Source: Acanthaster planci
Lineage: Eukaryota > Echinodermata > Asteroidea > Valvatida > Acanthasteridae
NCBI RefSeq assembly: GCF_001949145.1
Contig: NW_019091384.1
Location: 953,214 to 1,017,213, forward strand
Direction: 5' to 3'
DNA length: 64,000 nucleotides
Part shown: positions 44,239 through 56,200 of the stretch, one piece after another
How positions within the stretch are numbered: the first letter of the stretch is position 1
How the letters are laid out: each line of letters starts with the position of its first letter
Notes under the pieces: generated by a model
Told to the model about the DNA's origin: nothing
Seen by the model: the letters and a program-made list of their open reading frames with translations, nothing else
Databases searched by the model: none
Position numbers and translations under genes: made by a program

Positions 44239-47200
44239 GTGAGTAAACCTTACCGGTACCATCATTAATAAATGGAATGTCTGATTCTCACTTACATGTA
44301 CAAAGACTCCTAAGCTGGGAGCATAAGACAGTTTAAGGACTGTTTGGAGGTAAATTTGGAGGATTTTGATTTGAGGTAGGAGCTATTTTGAGTGAAATGA
44401 ATTGATGGGATAGAAACCCTATGGAAAGTACTTGGACTCTACGATCGCTTGACCATGTCCAAATGCTAAAGAAGGCGATTTGTAGGGTCAAAGTCACTCT
44501 GACTACCCATACCTTGTAACCGAGGTGAAGTGAGTTCCTTGTTTGACATTCGACATTGAACAAGTAACCATTTGATATTCGAAGGAAGCAATGGAAGGCA
44601 AAAGGGACAAAAAAAAAAAAACATCGCCATGCACATCCATTCACATGTACCCAATATACATTGTACATGTATGTGCCATTTCACAATGATGCACATTTAT
44701 ACATAAGCAACTCTCTCCCAGGGAGGGAACCAAGGGCAACAGGTTTTTCAGGGTCAAACAAGCCCTGAAATGTTGCCGGTAGTTTTTTACGGCAGTGTAA
44801 TTAGTAGAGGAAAAATAAAGGCTAGTTGTAAATACTTGCTGTTTCATCGAAACTATTTATAATATACCGGTACATGTACATCAATCCCAAGGCCGGCTCT
44901 AAACTTTTTTTTTTCAAATTGCTTCTGTACACTCTAGTGAACCTGTTGCCTCCATTTCAACCAGGGCACAGTTTTCCACGGTTGAAACAGGTTTCACTTT
45001 CCCACTATCACACCACGTGTTTCTCAAACAGAAATAAAATAGTCAAACCCCATGCCCCGCCTGCAGATTACATTGAATCTCATGTCATTGTTCTCCTCAA
45101 TCAGTGACGACTACTGGCAACCCTGGCATTCCGGGGCGCTGCATGGGGTTCTTCGGGGTTAAACGGTGGAATAATTGCAAAATGGGGCAGTGCGGACATC
45201 CGGGAGTTTCACAAAAATACGGGCAGCAACCAAACTGCGGCATACGTACATGTATAGATCAAAGAGAAGATTGTATAACCCGATTCTCGGACTGGCTGGT
45301 GCGTGCGTTGCCAAGATCGCTGTTTTCACAGGAGCAGTACCTGTCATTTTGTGAGAATCCTGGATGTTGGCGCTGCCCCATACCCCGCCACACAAAAATA
45401 CCCCCTAAAAATCCATGGCTACGTAGTTATGTGGAGGTTGTTCAACTTTGGGTTATCCTTGCAGCGTCATGGTATGCGTTGTTTACAGCATTGAAGTCAT
45501 TCTTGAGAATGAAGAACGAATTCTTCCGCCTTCGTTGCAAAGTGAATGGGGAAGGCGGAAGAATTTTCCTAAGTCCCATGTGGATCCCGGGGAGTGGCTA
45601 CGCGGATACAGGGATATGAAGTGGGCCTTGTGCATCCTGCAACGTAAATGGGGATGGCGGAAGAAATATGTAAGTCCAATGTGGGTCCTGCGAAGCGGTT
45701 ACGCGGATACGAAGTGGGCCAAAGTGAATTAATGGGGAAGGCGGAAGAATTTCCCCAAGCGTGACTTCTTATCCGCGGCTACGAGGTGGGCAAAGTGAGT
45801 GGCGGGGTATTCTGCAAAAGTGCAATTGTGCCTTAACAAGCTCTGAAATGTAGGCGGCAGTTTTTTGTCCCTTTTGCACTCTATCGCTTTTACGGGTGTG
45901 CATCGGATCCAGAAGTGAGTAAGGCCTAGGCCCCAAGGCTACTTTACTACTTCAAGTTCCACTGTTCAACATTGAATGTCGAACGTCAAACGATAAATAA
46001 GCTACGGAATAAGTAACCATGCACGGACAGATGGAGGCCTTACTCTGTCATGTCTGTGACGGCCCTAAGCTCAAGTTGAACTTCACCCCGCCTACACTGT
46101 AAATCGGCATGCTTGAAGGATGGTAGGAATGCCACTCACCTTATTAGGAGTTCTGAGTAAACAGTGTTGTTACGACGAGAGAAAATACCGGTACATGAGC
46201 GCAGCAATGGAACTCTCTATTTTCATGTAAACTTGTGCAAAACACTGAGACTCGTGCACGCGTGAGCTTTGCGCGTGAGTGACTCGGTACGGTGCTGACT
46301 ATTTTTTTGTGACGGCGCCCTCTATATTGTAGCGCGCTATGGGTGCTAAATATGCAGTTGAGGGCGCTGTAGAAATTAACACTGATCGATGACAGCTCAT
46401 CGCGGGATGGATACCCAAACTCTGTGGCGCTAGCGGTAGCATTGCCCTTTTAAAAAATCTTTTGTCTTTTGGGGGGGTTACAAACCAAAGACAAGATTAT
46501 AATAAGGAAGCTCTCGTCTAGAGTACGTGTACACATTATCTCGCACGTATGATTATTCAAATTATTAGCAATAATTATGAATAGGCATGACTGCGTGAAC
46601 TAAAACATAAATGGGGGCGTGATCACTGAGTTCATTGGAGACGAGCCCTCATACGACGTCACTGTGGCATCGTTTCTAACTGACAGTTTTCTCTGCCTTA
46701 GAAATAGAATTAAAACTTGTAATTTGGGGGATGTACATGTATTAATTAAATAAGAAACTTGAAGTGCTTCTTTCATGCCAGTCACTATAGTAAGTGGGCC
46801 TACTGAGTACTGTACCATAGGACAAGTGCTGGAAAGAATTCTATATTATGTGGATGCCACCGATTTTAAAAGTCAAATTTAGCAGGGAAAATATTGACGT
46901 ATTCACGTAGAAAATAAGTCAAATTTTTCAGACCAATCTCAGGGTTTGTGCACAGGGTGTCAAGTGGTGTCTGTATTATATGCAACTCTTTCCCAAACTT
47001 GTGCTAACCGGTCAGTCCCTTTATGTATGGAGAAGTTTGAATATCTCCATACAGTTCTCATTTCCAGTTATCTGGATTACCTTCACCAAGGCCATGAAGG
47101 CAAGCAGTAGGGCCAAAGAGTGCATTCAAGTTTTGACCAAAAACATTTTACTGAATCCTAGCTAGGTGGTTATGATATTGGACTATAATTTGCAGTTACT

Positions 47201-50200
47201 TAAAGACCGTATCTGTAAAAGTATAAAGTTGACAGTTTGTATTCTATTAGTCCTAGGCCTAATCTTATTTCCATTCTTGTGCTTTAGCTGGACATGAAGT
47301 GAAGCCCCCATAAAACTACCTTTAAAAAATGTGGCTCACAAAATAAGGTGATATTCCTTTCTGACCTGGTGATGGGATTGTGCAAATCCAGCATTTAGCA
47401 GCCCACTAGATTTGAGTTTTTTGTTTGTTTCAGCTTTCGAACAACACAAATTTCCTTCTAGATACATTGAATGGTTCAACATGCCGGTCCCTAGCAGAGA
47501 GGATCTAGCCCAAGCTGAGCCTGAAATGGCTAGGAGGGCTTTCCGATCAGGAGCATACTTCAAGGAAAGTACCTCCGGAATGTGCCAAGGTCAGACATGG
47601 CTTTTTTTTCCCCAGTGGCCTAGCTATTAGCTGTATAATGCCATATGGAACTCATCCTTGTGTCCAGAGTTTATAAGAAGAGGACCTAAAATAGGAGGAG
47701 CCAATTAAGGTGGTTTTCTATAAGCCTTTCCGTAGGTTATTAAAGTGTACTTTTTACAATGTACGTACTGCTCATGTACAATCAAACCTGCATTCCTGCA
47801 GCCCACAGCCAGCATACCATGGAGGCGCTTCATTGATCTAGTTCAGCATTTCAAAATGCCAAATCATTTGAAAACAAAGCGTGTGGCTTTAAGTGTTCTC
47901 AAATGACCTATGACATGCTTCATTTCGTGCACTTTTGGAATACCAAACTGGCTCATTGTTGGAGCCAGTGAAAATCTTCACCGATTTATCCAATGACATC
48001 AAGATTGACGTGTGTCATTGCTGGTGGATACTGACCCATCAGGGACTGGTCCTGGATATGGAGTCACTGTAAAATAGAAGACATGACCTAAGCCAGAAAA
48101 AGCACAGTAAGTCTGAGAGTTGAGTGAGTGAAGCTAGCCTTTTGCAGTCGTACTGTGTGGACACTGACTCCGCTGTGACCCTGTTGTTTACAGGTCGAAT
48201 ACAAACCAATATGTTGGCACTGGAAAAGTCACTGGCTGAGGACTATGGCAAGTTCTGTGCTGCCAACGCAGGGCCTCTTCCTGTTCTCTTTCAGTCCGAG
48301 GTTGGCCAGTTCACTGCTCCAGGCCTCAGTCAAACTGATTCTGATATCAGGTGATTAACAAACAACCTCCAAGTTTCTTGAAACTGTGCTTTCCCAAGGA
48401 TTCAAGGGATAGCAAGCTTTTCAAGGTGACTTACCTCAAGTGATCTTTCACACTGAGCTTGGAAATGGGACCGATTAAGGGCCCTACCAGGTTAGGCAGG
48501 GTATGCTAGGGTTTGTTCCCATGGTGATTTTGAATGTCTTGTGATCATCTGCACCCATGTCAGATTTTGTAGGTTTGTTGATAAGGATCACTGCAATGCC
48601 AAGCCAGTTCATGAATTTGTCTTGGGTATTTTCATCAAGAAGACCTTACCTAAGTTTTTAGTTGACTTCTCGCATCTTTTCGTGACTTCTATTTAAAATG
48701 TGGACCAGCACCGGATCAGGATATTAAGTATACATTTTGTAGCTTTCTCAGGTTTATCTGATCACCCTACGCACTTGAACAAGTGTTCACGCAATATTTA
48801 AAAGTCTGAAATGTCCGTGTTATGCATGGGACATAATTTGCTGGACCAAATTACTCTCCTTAAAACTAACAGAAACTAATTTCCAGTTTAACTGAGCACA
48901 CAGATTTTACAGTTGTAGTTTTTACAGAGGGTAGTATATCTTCCAGTGAGGTACTAGATCTTTCAGTGAGGTAGTAGATCTTCCAGTGAGGTAGTAGATC
49001 TTCCAGTGAGGTAGTAGATCTTCCAGTGAGGTAGTAGACCTTTTAGTGAGATAGTAGATCTTCAAGTGAGACAGTAGATCTTCCAGTGAGGTAGTAGATC
49101 TTCCAGTGAGACAGTAGATCTTCCAGTGAGACAGTAGATCTTCCAGTGAGATAGTAGATCTTCAAGTGAGACAGTAGATCTTCCAGTGAGGTAGTAGATC
49201 TTCCAGTGAGGTAGTAGATCTTCCAGTGAGATAGTAGATCTTCCAGTGAGGTAGTAGATATTCCAGGGAGACAGTAGATCTTCCAGTGAGGTAGTAGATA
49301 TTCCAGGGAGACAGTAGATCTTCCAGTGAGGTAGTAGATATTCCAGTGAGGTAGTAAATCTTATTCCAAATGTGGTATATCTTTGCCACGATACTCCTAC
49401 ATTTGTCCTCTGCAACAAATTCATTAATTTATGTATCCTTGTGTTTTATACGTAAAGGTTGAATTTAGATTGGTGAGTCTTGTTTCCCATTGCAGTTCTG
49501 TGCTGAAACCTTTCTTCCGACCCAATGCAGGACAGATCTGGCAACCTACAACATCATTGAAAATGGGGAGGTAACGCACAGCGTCAAAAACATCATGGGA
49601 TTCAAGGATTTCCTCAAAGACTATGTCTTCTTCTACCAAGGGTGCAGCTTCTCCTTTGACCAAGCTCTGCTGGCTGCAAGTGTGCCCCTGCGATACCTGG
49701 AACAGAATTCCCGCATCAGTGTATTTAGGGTAAGGGGATGTTGAGTATGTAAGGACTAATGACATTCGGGGAGATGCTGGGTAGCCTACTCAAAAGCTCA
49801 GAGGCCAATTGCAATAAACAGAATTTTATCGCTTTTTTGACAAAAGGATCGCCACATAATATGAGAGTGTTTGTAAAGAGTGTTATTGTAAAACAAGCTG
49901 CATGTATCACTGGTGGTGCAGTTCTTGCTTTACCGACATTGTACGCCGGGTAGTGTAGAGAAAAGTAAAAATTGTTTGTACATGGTGCCTAGTGGTAACT
50001 TTGCGACATAGACTAGACAGTTTGTACATTTTATGTGCATACTTAATTTCCACCTTATCGTGTGTTTATTTATAAGGCCTCCAAATGAATTGTTGGTTTT
50101 TGTTGTAATGTACAGTAACAGTGCAGAATTGATGATAATAGTGGCCTTGTTTTCACACACCCAAACTATTTTGGTGAGGTAGAATGGGCATTATTTTTTC

Positions 50201-53200
50201 TTATGTGTGTCAGACAAGTGTGAAGTGCCATCCTGTTGGGCCGTTCAAATGCCACATGGTGGTATCATTGAGACCCATCCCACGTGATCTAGTGGAGACT
50301 GCAGTTAGAGTGACCCACCCTTTGACCAGTTACCATGGCGCACCTGTCCACATAGGCGATCCAGGTTGGTAGGATAAATGTTGTTTAAGTTTTCTCTTGG
50401 GGACATCGTTAATCCAAGATATGACCAAATAGTCAAGGTACTTTGTTGAAAAAAACAAACGTTCTGCTTGTCAAAGGTACAAAATAAAGGGCCAATAACT
50501 ACATTAGCTCTCAATATACAATGAAAAGACCGTGATCAACCCACATCACAACAGACCTTTGGACATTTTTCGTGTTTATGTGTACTTTAACTCTGAGGTT
50601 TATTGAATTGCAGTTTCTTTTTATCCTTAAAAGATATCCTTTGAGGGGTAAAGTCCACAGAAACGTCCCCTTTTTTATCCCAGGATCAACTTATATTTTC
50701 TTTTATGACACCATGAGAGAAAAAGTGTGTAAAAAATCTTGTGAGTGTTCTCCATGCAGATGCCCAACAGTGGAATAAAATCAGTGAAACCTGTGAACTT
50801 CAATAGGGGACTCATGTTTCAGCCTCAAGGCTACACAGCAGGTGTATTGATCAATGAAATCTTGCTAAACGGAGCAGTAAATAGAAATACCATTGAAACT
50901 ACCACCATAGTCAGCAACTAGTACCTTTGGACATCATCAGTGTTGTCTTCTCAGACTCTCAGGTTGTTTGGCATGCGGATAAGTTACTACTGGGTCTTAT
51001 TATACTGAACAGACTTTTCAGTTTAACCCTAACAGTCCTCAGTCCTCAGTCCAACCTCCAACAAGTGAAGGATTGAGGAGTGTTAGGGTTATTGACTGTT
51101 AAGTTATTGCATTAAGTACAGTTCTAGATTGTACCCCTTGTAGCTATGATAAGAATTAAACTAGATTGGATATTGGAGTCAGGTGAGGATCTTTCACTTG
51201 AAAATGGCAAATAACTTCATCGTGATTGGTTTGGCCTGATGATCATCCAACACTGCTTAATCATAATCTAACCTCTCAGCTGCTTTGTCATTATTACAAA
51301 AATACTTTTTTTCTTTCCTGTCCTGTCTCTACCATGGCCTTTTTTCACTCACTTCAGCATTGATCGGGATAGCGGACATCAACAAGCCGGACTACCTTGA
51401 TCCTATGAAATTTCAGGAGGGAGACATCCCTGTCTTTTGGGCGTGTGGCGTAACTGTAGTGGAATCTGTCAAATCTGCCAGTAAGTGCTGTTTTTGTCTC
51501 ATTTTAATGATTGTGACGGTGTGTGGTTCAACATGGGAACAATTCATTCTTGAGCAGAAGCAGCCCTCGTCGATCGGAGTCATGTTGGTGAGTGTTCATC
51601 TTGTTGGTAGCGATGCAGCCACAACATTTGCATTTCATAGTCGTTTGTGAACCAGTGAAAAGCAGTTAACAACAAAGGAGCATCCATTGAAAGGAAACAT
51701 TACCCTTTTTGTTGGTCCTGCTTGGGCTCATAGTTGTAGATGAGTACAGCGAACTGCTATGCAATATTTTGTTTGCACAGCAATTGCCCAGTTTTGTAGG
51801 GCACTTTTTTTCACCAAAAAATTGCATGAAATCACTGAATGTCTATATAAAGGAAAACAAAACAAAACAATAAACAAATAAAGTCTTCAACAGTGGTCTT
51901 TCAAGTCATTTTCCGAGGAAAAAACGTACGTCCATTAATAATCTAGGATAGCAGTAGGTTCTCAGTGTTGAGCCGGACAATTTTTAAAGTGGGTAAAGTA
52001 GGTGTAAAGTACCTTAAAAGACGGGTAAGATACCTGCGCATGAGGTCTGCCAAAAATGGCTGCACATGATGAATATCAACAGCTGAACACACCTGAGTTT
52101 CCTGCCACTTTTTTTCTTAGTGTTGAAATTATTTGGCCTTTATTTTGCTTGCAAAAGTGTAAACACTTGTGTTGGCTTTCTTGTGTTGCTGGCGATGGCT
52201 TACTAGCAAAAGATATGTTAATGTGACACACTCTAATTTGTTGCATCTAGTGCCTTGCCAGACCCATTTATTACCTTGTATTTCGAAGAAATTGGAAACT
52301 GCTAACATTCTGATTCAAAAATCTGGATTTACAAAAGTCTTGACCCACTATCAAGTTCTGATGAAAATCTTTGCAAAGAGTTCCATATCGGACAACACTA
52401 GTTTTCCCTTAAAATGTTGTAACAGCTTTCAGAAAGTGATAACATATCCCAAAATGTGAGATTGAGGCACATGGTACGCTGTGCTTGAACATCGATCTCC
52501 CCTATAGCCTGAAGCGTACGTAACGTTAGTCCAAAACAAAAACCTCCATCACTTATTCACTTTATTGTAGCCAGTCTATCCCAAGTGAACACGAGCTGTG
52601 TGGTAACCAATGAAGTGAGCTCCTTACGGACTCAATTTCCAAATGTGTTTCAAAGGATAATGTGCCCCGCTGCCACTGTATGTGTAAATCAAATCCTTGT
52701 TTCAAGCATATTACAGCATCAAGCCCTGTGATTTTGCATCGCAGAATGTGCGATTTATTTTCGAAAGTGCGTAGCATTTGGTTGGTATTGCGTTGCAAAA
52801 TGCAATGCGATCCAGGGGAAATTGAACACTGGTTGAGTTTCCGTCCTGAGCAGAAGCACCCCGTCATCGGTCGAAAAGAACCATGATGGTCGGAAGTGTT
52901 CATTTGGTTGGTAGCCATGGGACTGCAATGATTGCATTTCATAGTCATTTACGAACCAGCGATGCACAGTTACCACCAAAGTAGCCCCCTTTAATTGCTA
53001 GGCAAATTGCGCCCTTTCTTGGAACAGCACGCAGCCCATAGCAGCATCTGACTTTCTAGGCCTGTTAACTTTGAAAATAGCATGTCTTGATCAGTTTGAA
53101 TGAGTCTTTTTTCCATGGGAATCTGTCAAGCATTCCACATTTGCCTTTCATTTTCTTTCATGCAGAGCCTTCTCTTGCATTCAGCCATTACCCGGGGAGC

Positions 53201-56200
53201 ATGTACATCTCAGACACACCAATTCAGAGCCAAGATGACTCCCCAGCTGACATCAAAGTGGTCACACTCAGTGAGAAGCCCTACTGGGCCAGTGTTACAT
53301 CTCAGGCTGTGGTGGACAAAATCAAGCAGCTCGAGGGTTTCATTGCCGAGGACTTGGGTGAGTGAATTAAAATGTAACTTACCTTGACATCTTGCCATTT
53401 TCAAATGTGAGATCTTTCTCTCTTTTGTCTTAAATAAGACTTTTTTTAAAATAAAAAAAAAGTCAAACTCAACCAACCCACTGTAATCCAAGCCAACCTA
53501 AACTCAACTCAACCAAAGTATGTCATGAAAAACAACAACTAGCACTTCATAATCTTGGCATTCCTCTGTAGGCAACAGGCAGATTGGCAACCTTGTTGTC
53601 CCTGATGATCTCTTGAAGTCAGTCCTGGCACTTTCCCACGCCTCATCTGTTGCCGTGACAACAGGCTTCCCTTGCTTCCTGAATAACAAGAACCCCTATG
53701 AGGATGATGGACCTCCGGGTGCCATTGCCATAGCAATGATGCTGCAGGCATTAGGCAAGAAGGTAGACTTGGTGGTGGACAAGGCGCTATATGATCCCCT
53801 GACTACGGTCTTGGAAGCACTGGTGGAGCAAAGTAAGTGCACATTGTAGGGCATGGTGTGAAACAAAGTACTGGGATTTTTGGAATAAAGGCCTTGTGGA
53901 GTGTATGCTGCACCACACCAAAGTCTGCAAATTAAGATTTAAAGTTGGTGTATGATCCACACCGGTGTATAAGCCACACTGCGGTGCTGGCAGTGTCCAA
54001 CCAAGTAAATCATTGCACATGCTGCATGCTGAAGTGTTAGTACGTTCAGACTTCAAAGTTCACTTGACTTGCATGCGTGGCCGGTAGGCAGGCAGTCCGG
54101 GCTGAGGCATGGCTTGTTTGACTGATTTCATTCTTCAAATGTTGCTGTATAAGCTCCCCAGCATATAAACCACAGGGGCATTTTTCAGCATGAGGGGTCA
54201 AAGTATAAGCCATGGCCTATTTTCAGATAAATTACGATAGGTGCACAATGTAGGGCATGGTACTGTGGAGTTCATGTAGGTGCACAATGTAGGGCATGGT
54301 ACTCTGGAGTTCATGTAGGTGCACAGTGTAGGGCATGGTACTCTGGAGTTCATGTAGGTGCACAGTGTAGGGCATGGTACTCTGGAGTTCATGTAGGTGC
54401 ACAGTGTAGGGCATGGTACAGTGGAGTTCATGTAGGTGCACAATGTAGGGCATGGTACTCTGGAGTTCATGTAGGTGCACAGTGTACGGCATGGTACGCT
54501 GGAGTTCATGTAGGTGCACAATGTAGGGCATGGTACTCTGGAGTTCATGTAGGTGCACAGTGTAGGGCATGGTACTCTGGAGTTCATGTACTGTAGGTGC
54601 ACAATGTGTGACATGCTGTGGAACAAAGTAGGTGCACAACATTGGGCATAATGATGTGGAGCAAAGTGCACATTATATGGCATGGTGTGGAACAAAGTAG
54701 GTGCACAGTTGGGCATGGTGTGGATCCGTGTAAGTACACAATGTTGACCATGGTGGTGAGCAAAATGGGTGCAAAATGTCAGGCATGGTGTGGAGCAAGC
54801 GAGGTGCACATATTGGGCTTGGTGAAGATTGTGTAGAATAACAGTGAAATTTGAAAGATTGGTTATATCAGAAAGATTGGTAAATACACCTTACTTGAAG
54901 CATTGGTGCGAAAATATCCACATAGAAAAAGGTTTCACCTGATTTGTGTGAGTGTGTGTACAAGTGGACTTGCTGCAGAAGGGTAAAGAGACTAGTAATT
55001 GATTAAGGATTAAAGTCAATCACTCTCAACATCGTGTGGCTACACTCCCCACCAACACGGCTCATTCCAACCTATGAAGGGGTGCTTCTATCTGCTCAAG
55101 GTGGGTACTGGGAGCATAGACTGAACAGACCAGGTTTACTGGGGGGGCACAGATATCATGTGATAGTTTATGCATGAAAGAAGTGAAGATGGAAGACCGA
55201 TAGCACATGTACCAGAAGCAGTGGTAGCAGAAGGTATTAGGTAGAGAGATTGCTAAATGTTACAGTATTAACCAATGATTTGTTTCCAAATTGGATACTT
55301 CATATCTCTCTAACAACTGATTCTTGTGGAGTGCTTATCTGTCTGGATTTTGATTTTCGCAGAGGTTTTGGTGAGGTCCATATCCGTGGTTCAGTTCCCA
55401 CCAGAAGGGGAGGAAGACAGCCTAGAGACAGCCAAGAAGTTCCTGCTGAAGGAAGGTAGCAACACCCCACGCTATGACCACCTGCTTGCCATTGAGAGGT
55501 CAGGAAAGGCTGAGGATGGAGGGTACTATACCATGAAAGCCATTGATGTAGGTCGCCTTGTCGGTGGCATTGATTGGCTGTTCCTGGCAGCTGCTGATCT
55601 ACCAACGGTTCACACATCAGGTATGTACTTCACTGGATGAATTTTGACCTTCTGCAGGTAGTAATCTTTGGAGAATGTAACTAGTTAGCTAATTCTGTGA
55701 ATTCAATTCTTGCAAACATTAGTGACACATCCTCTTAACAAAAATAAATTTTGAAGGATATTCTCACCTGTTTACCTGTCTGCAGAAATTCTTCCATTTT
55801 AATAGTGCGGACGTAATTGCTGTCACTGCAAAATTGATGCTCAAACGTTAGGGATTTAAACTTTGATTTGGTGTGTGACGGCTGTGTAGACCCAATCCAC
55901 ATGAAGGCTAAGTAACCTATTTTCACCCCTGAGCATGCAAAGTTACTTCCTCAAACATTTACCTGATAAAACCTTCATCTCTCATCCTCAGGTATTGGAG
56001 ACGGCGGCAATGAGCTCGGAATGGGCAAAGTTAGAGATATCGTCCACCGTGACATCCCTCGAGGTCCAACCATTGCGTGCTCTGTTGCCTCTGACTTCCT
56101 GCTAACTGCTGGGGTATCTAACTGGGGAGGCTATGCCGTCGCAGTGGGCTTGTACCTGGTCAGCGTCTGCCCCATCCATGAGAGGTACAAGAGAAGGGCA

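Noticed and set aside
44466-44847. Minus-strand frames upstream of DGLUCY exon 2
   Set aside because: No domain or splice support; they lie in DGLUCY intron 1 and contain the ACATGTAC repeat.
48931-49360. CRISPR-like array
   Set aside because: Units are contiguous 20-mers with no spacers, in a eukaryotic intron; a plain minisatellite.
48931-49424. Minus-strand frames reading [12 protein letters not shown] repeats
   Set aside because: They are translations of the 20-bp minisatellite (60-bp reading period), not a repeat protein.
54198-54809. 203-codon minus-strand frame with 13-residue repeats
   Set aside because: The 39-bp unit is a multiple of three and lacks stops in this frame; it is inside a DGLUCY intron and on the wrong strand.
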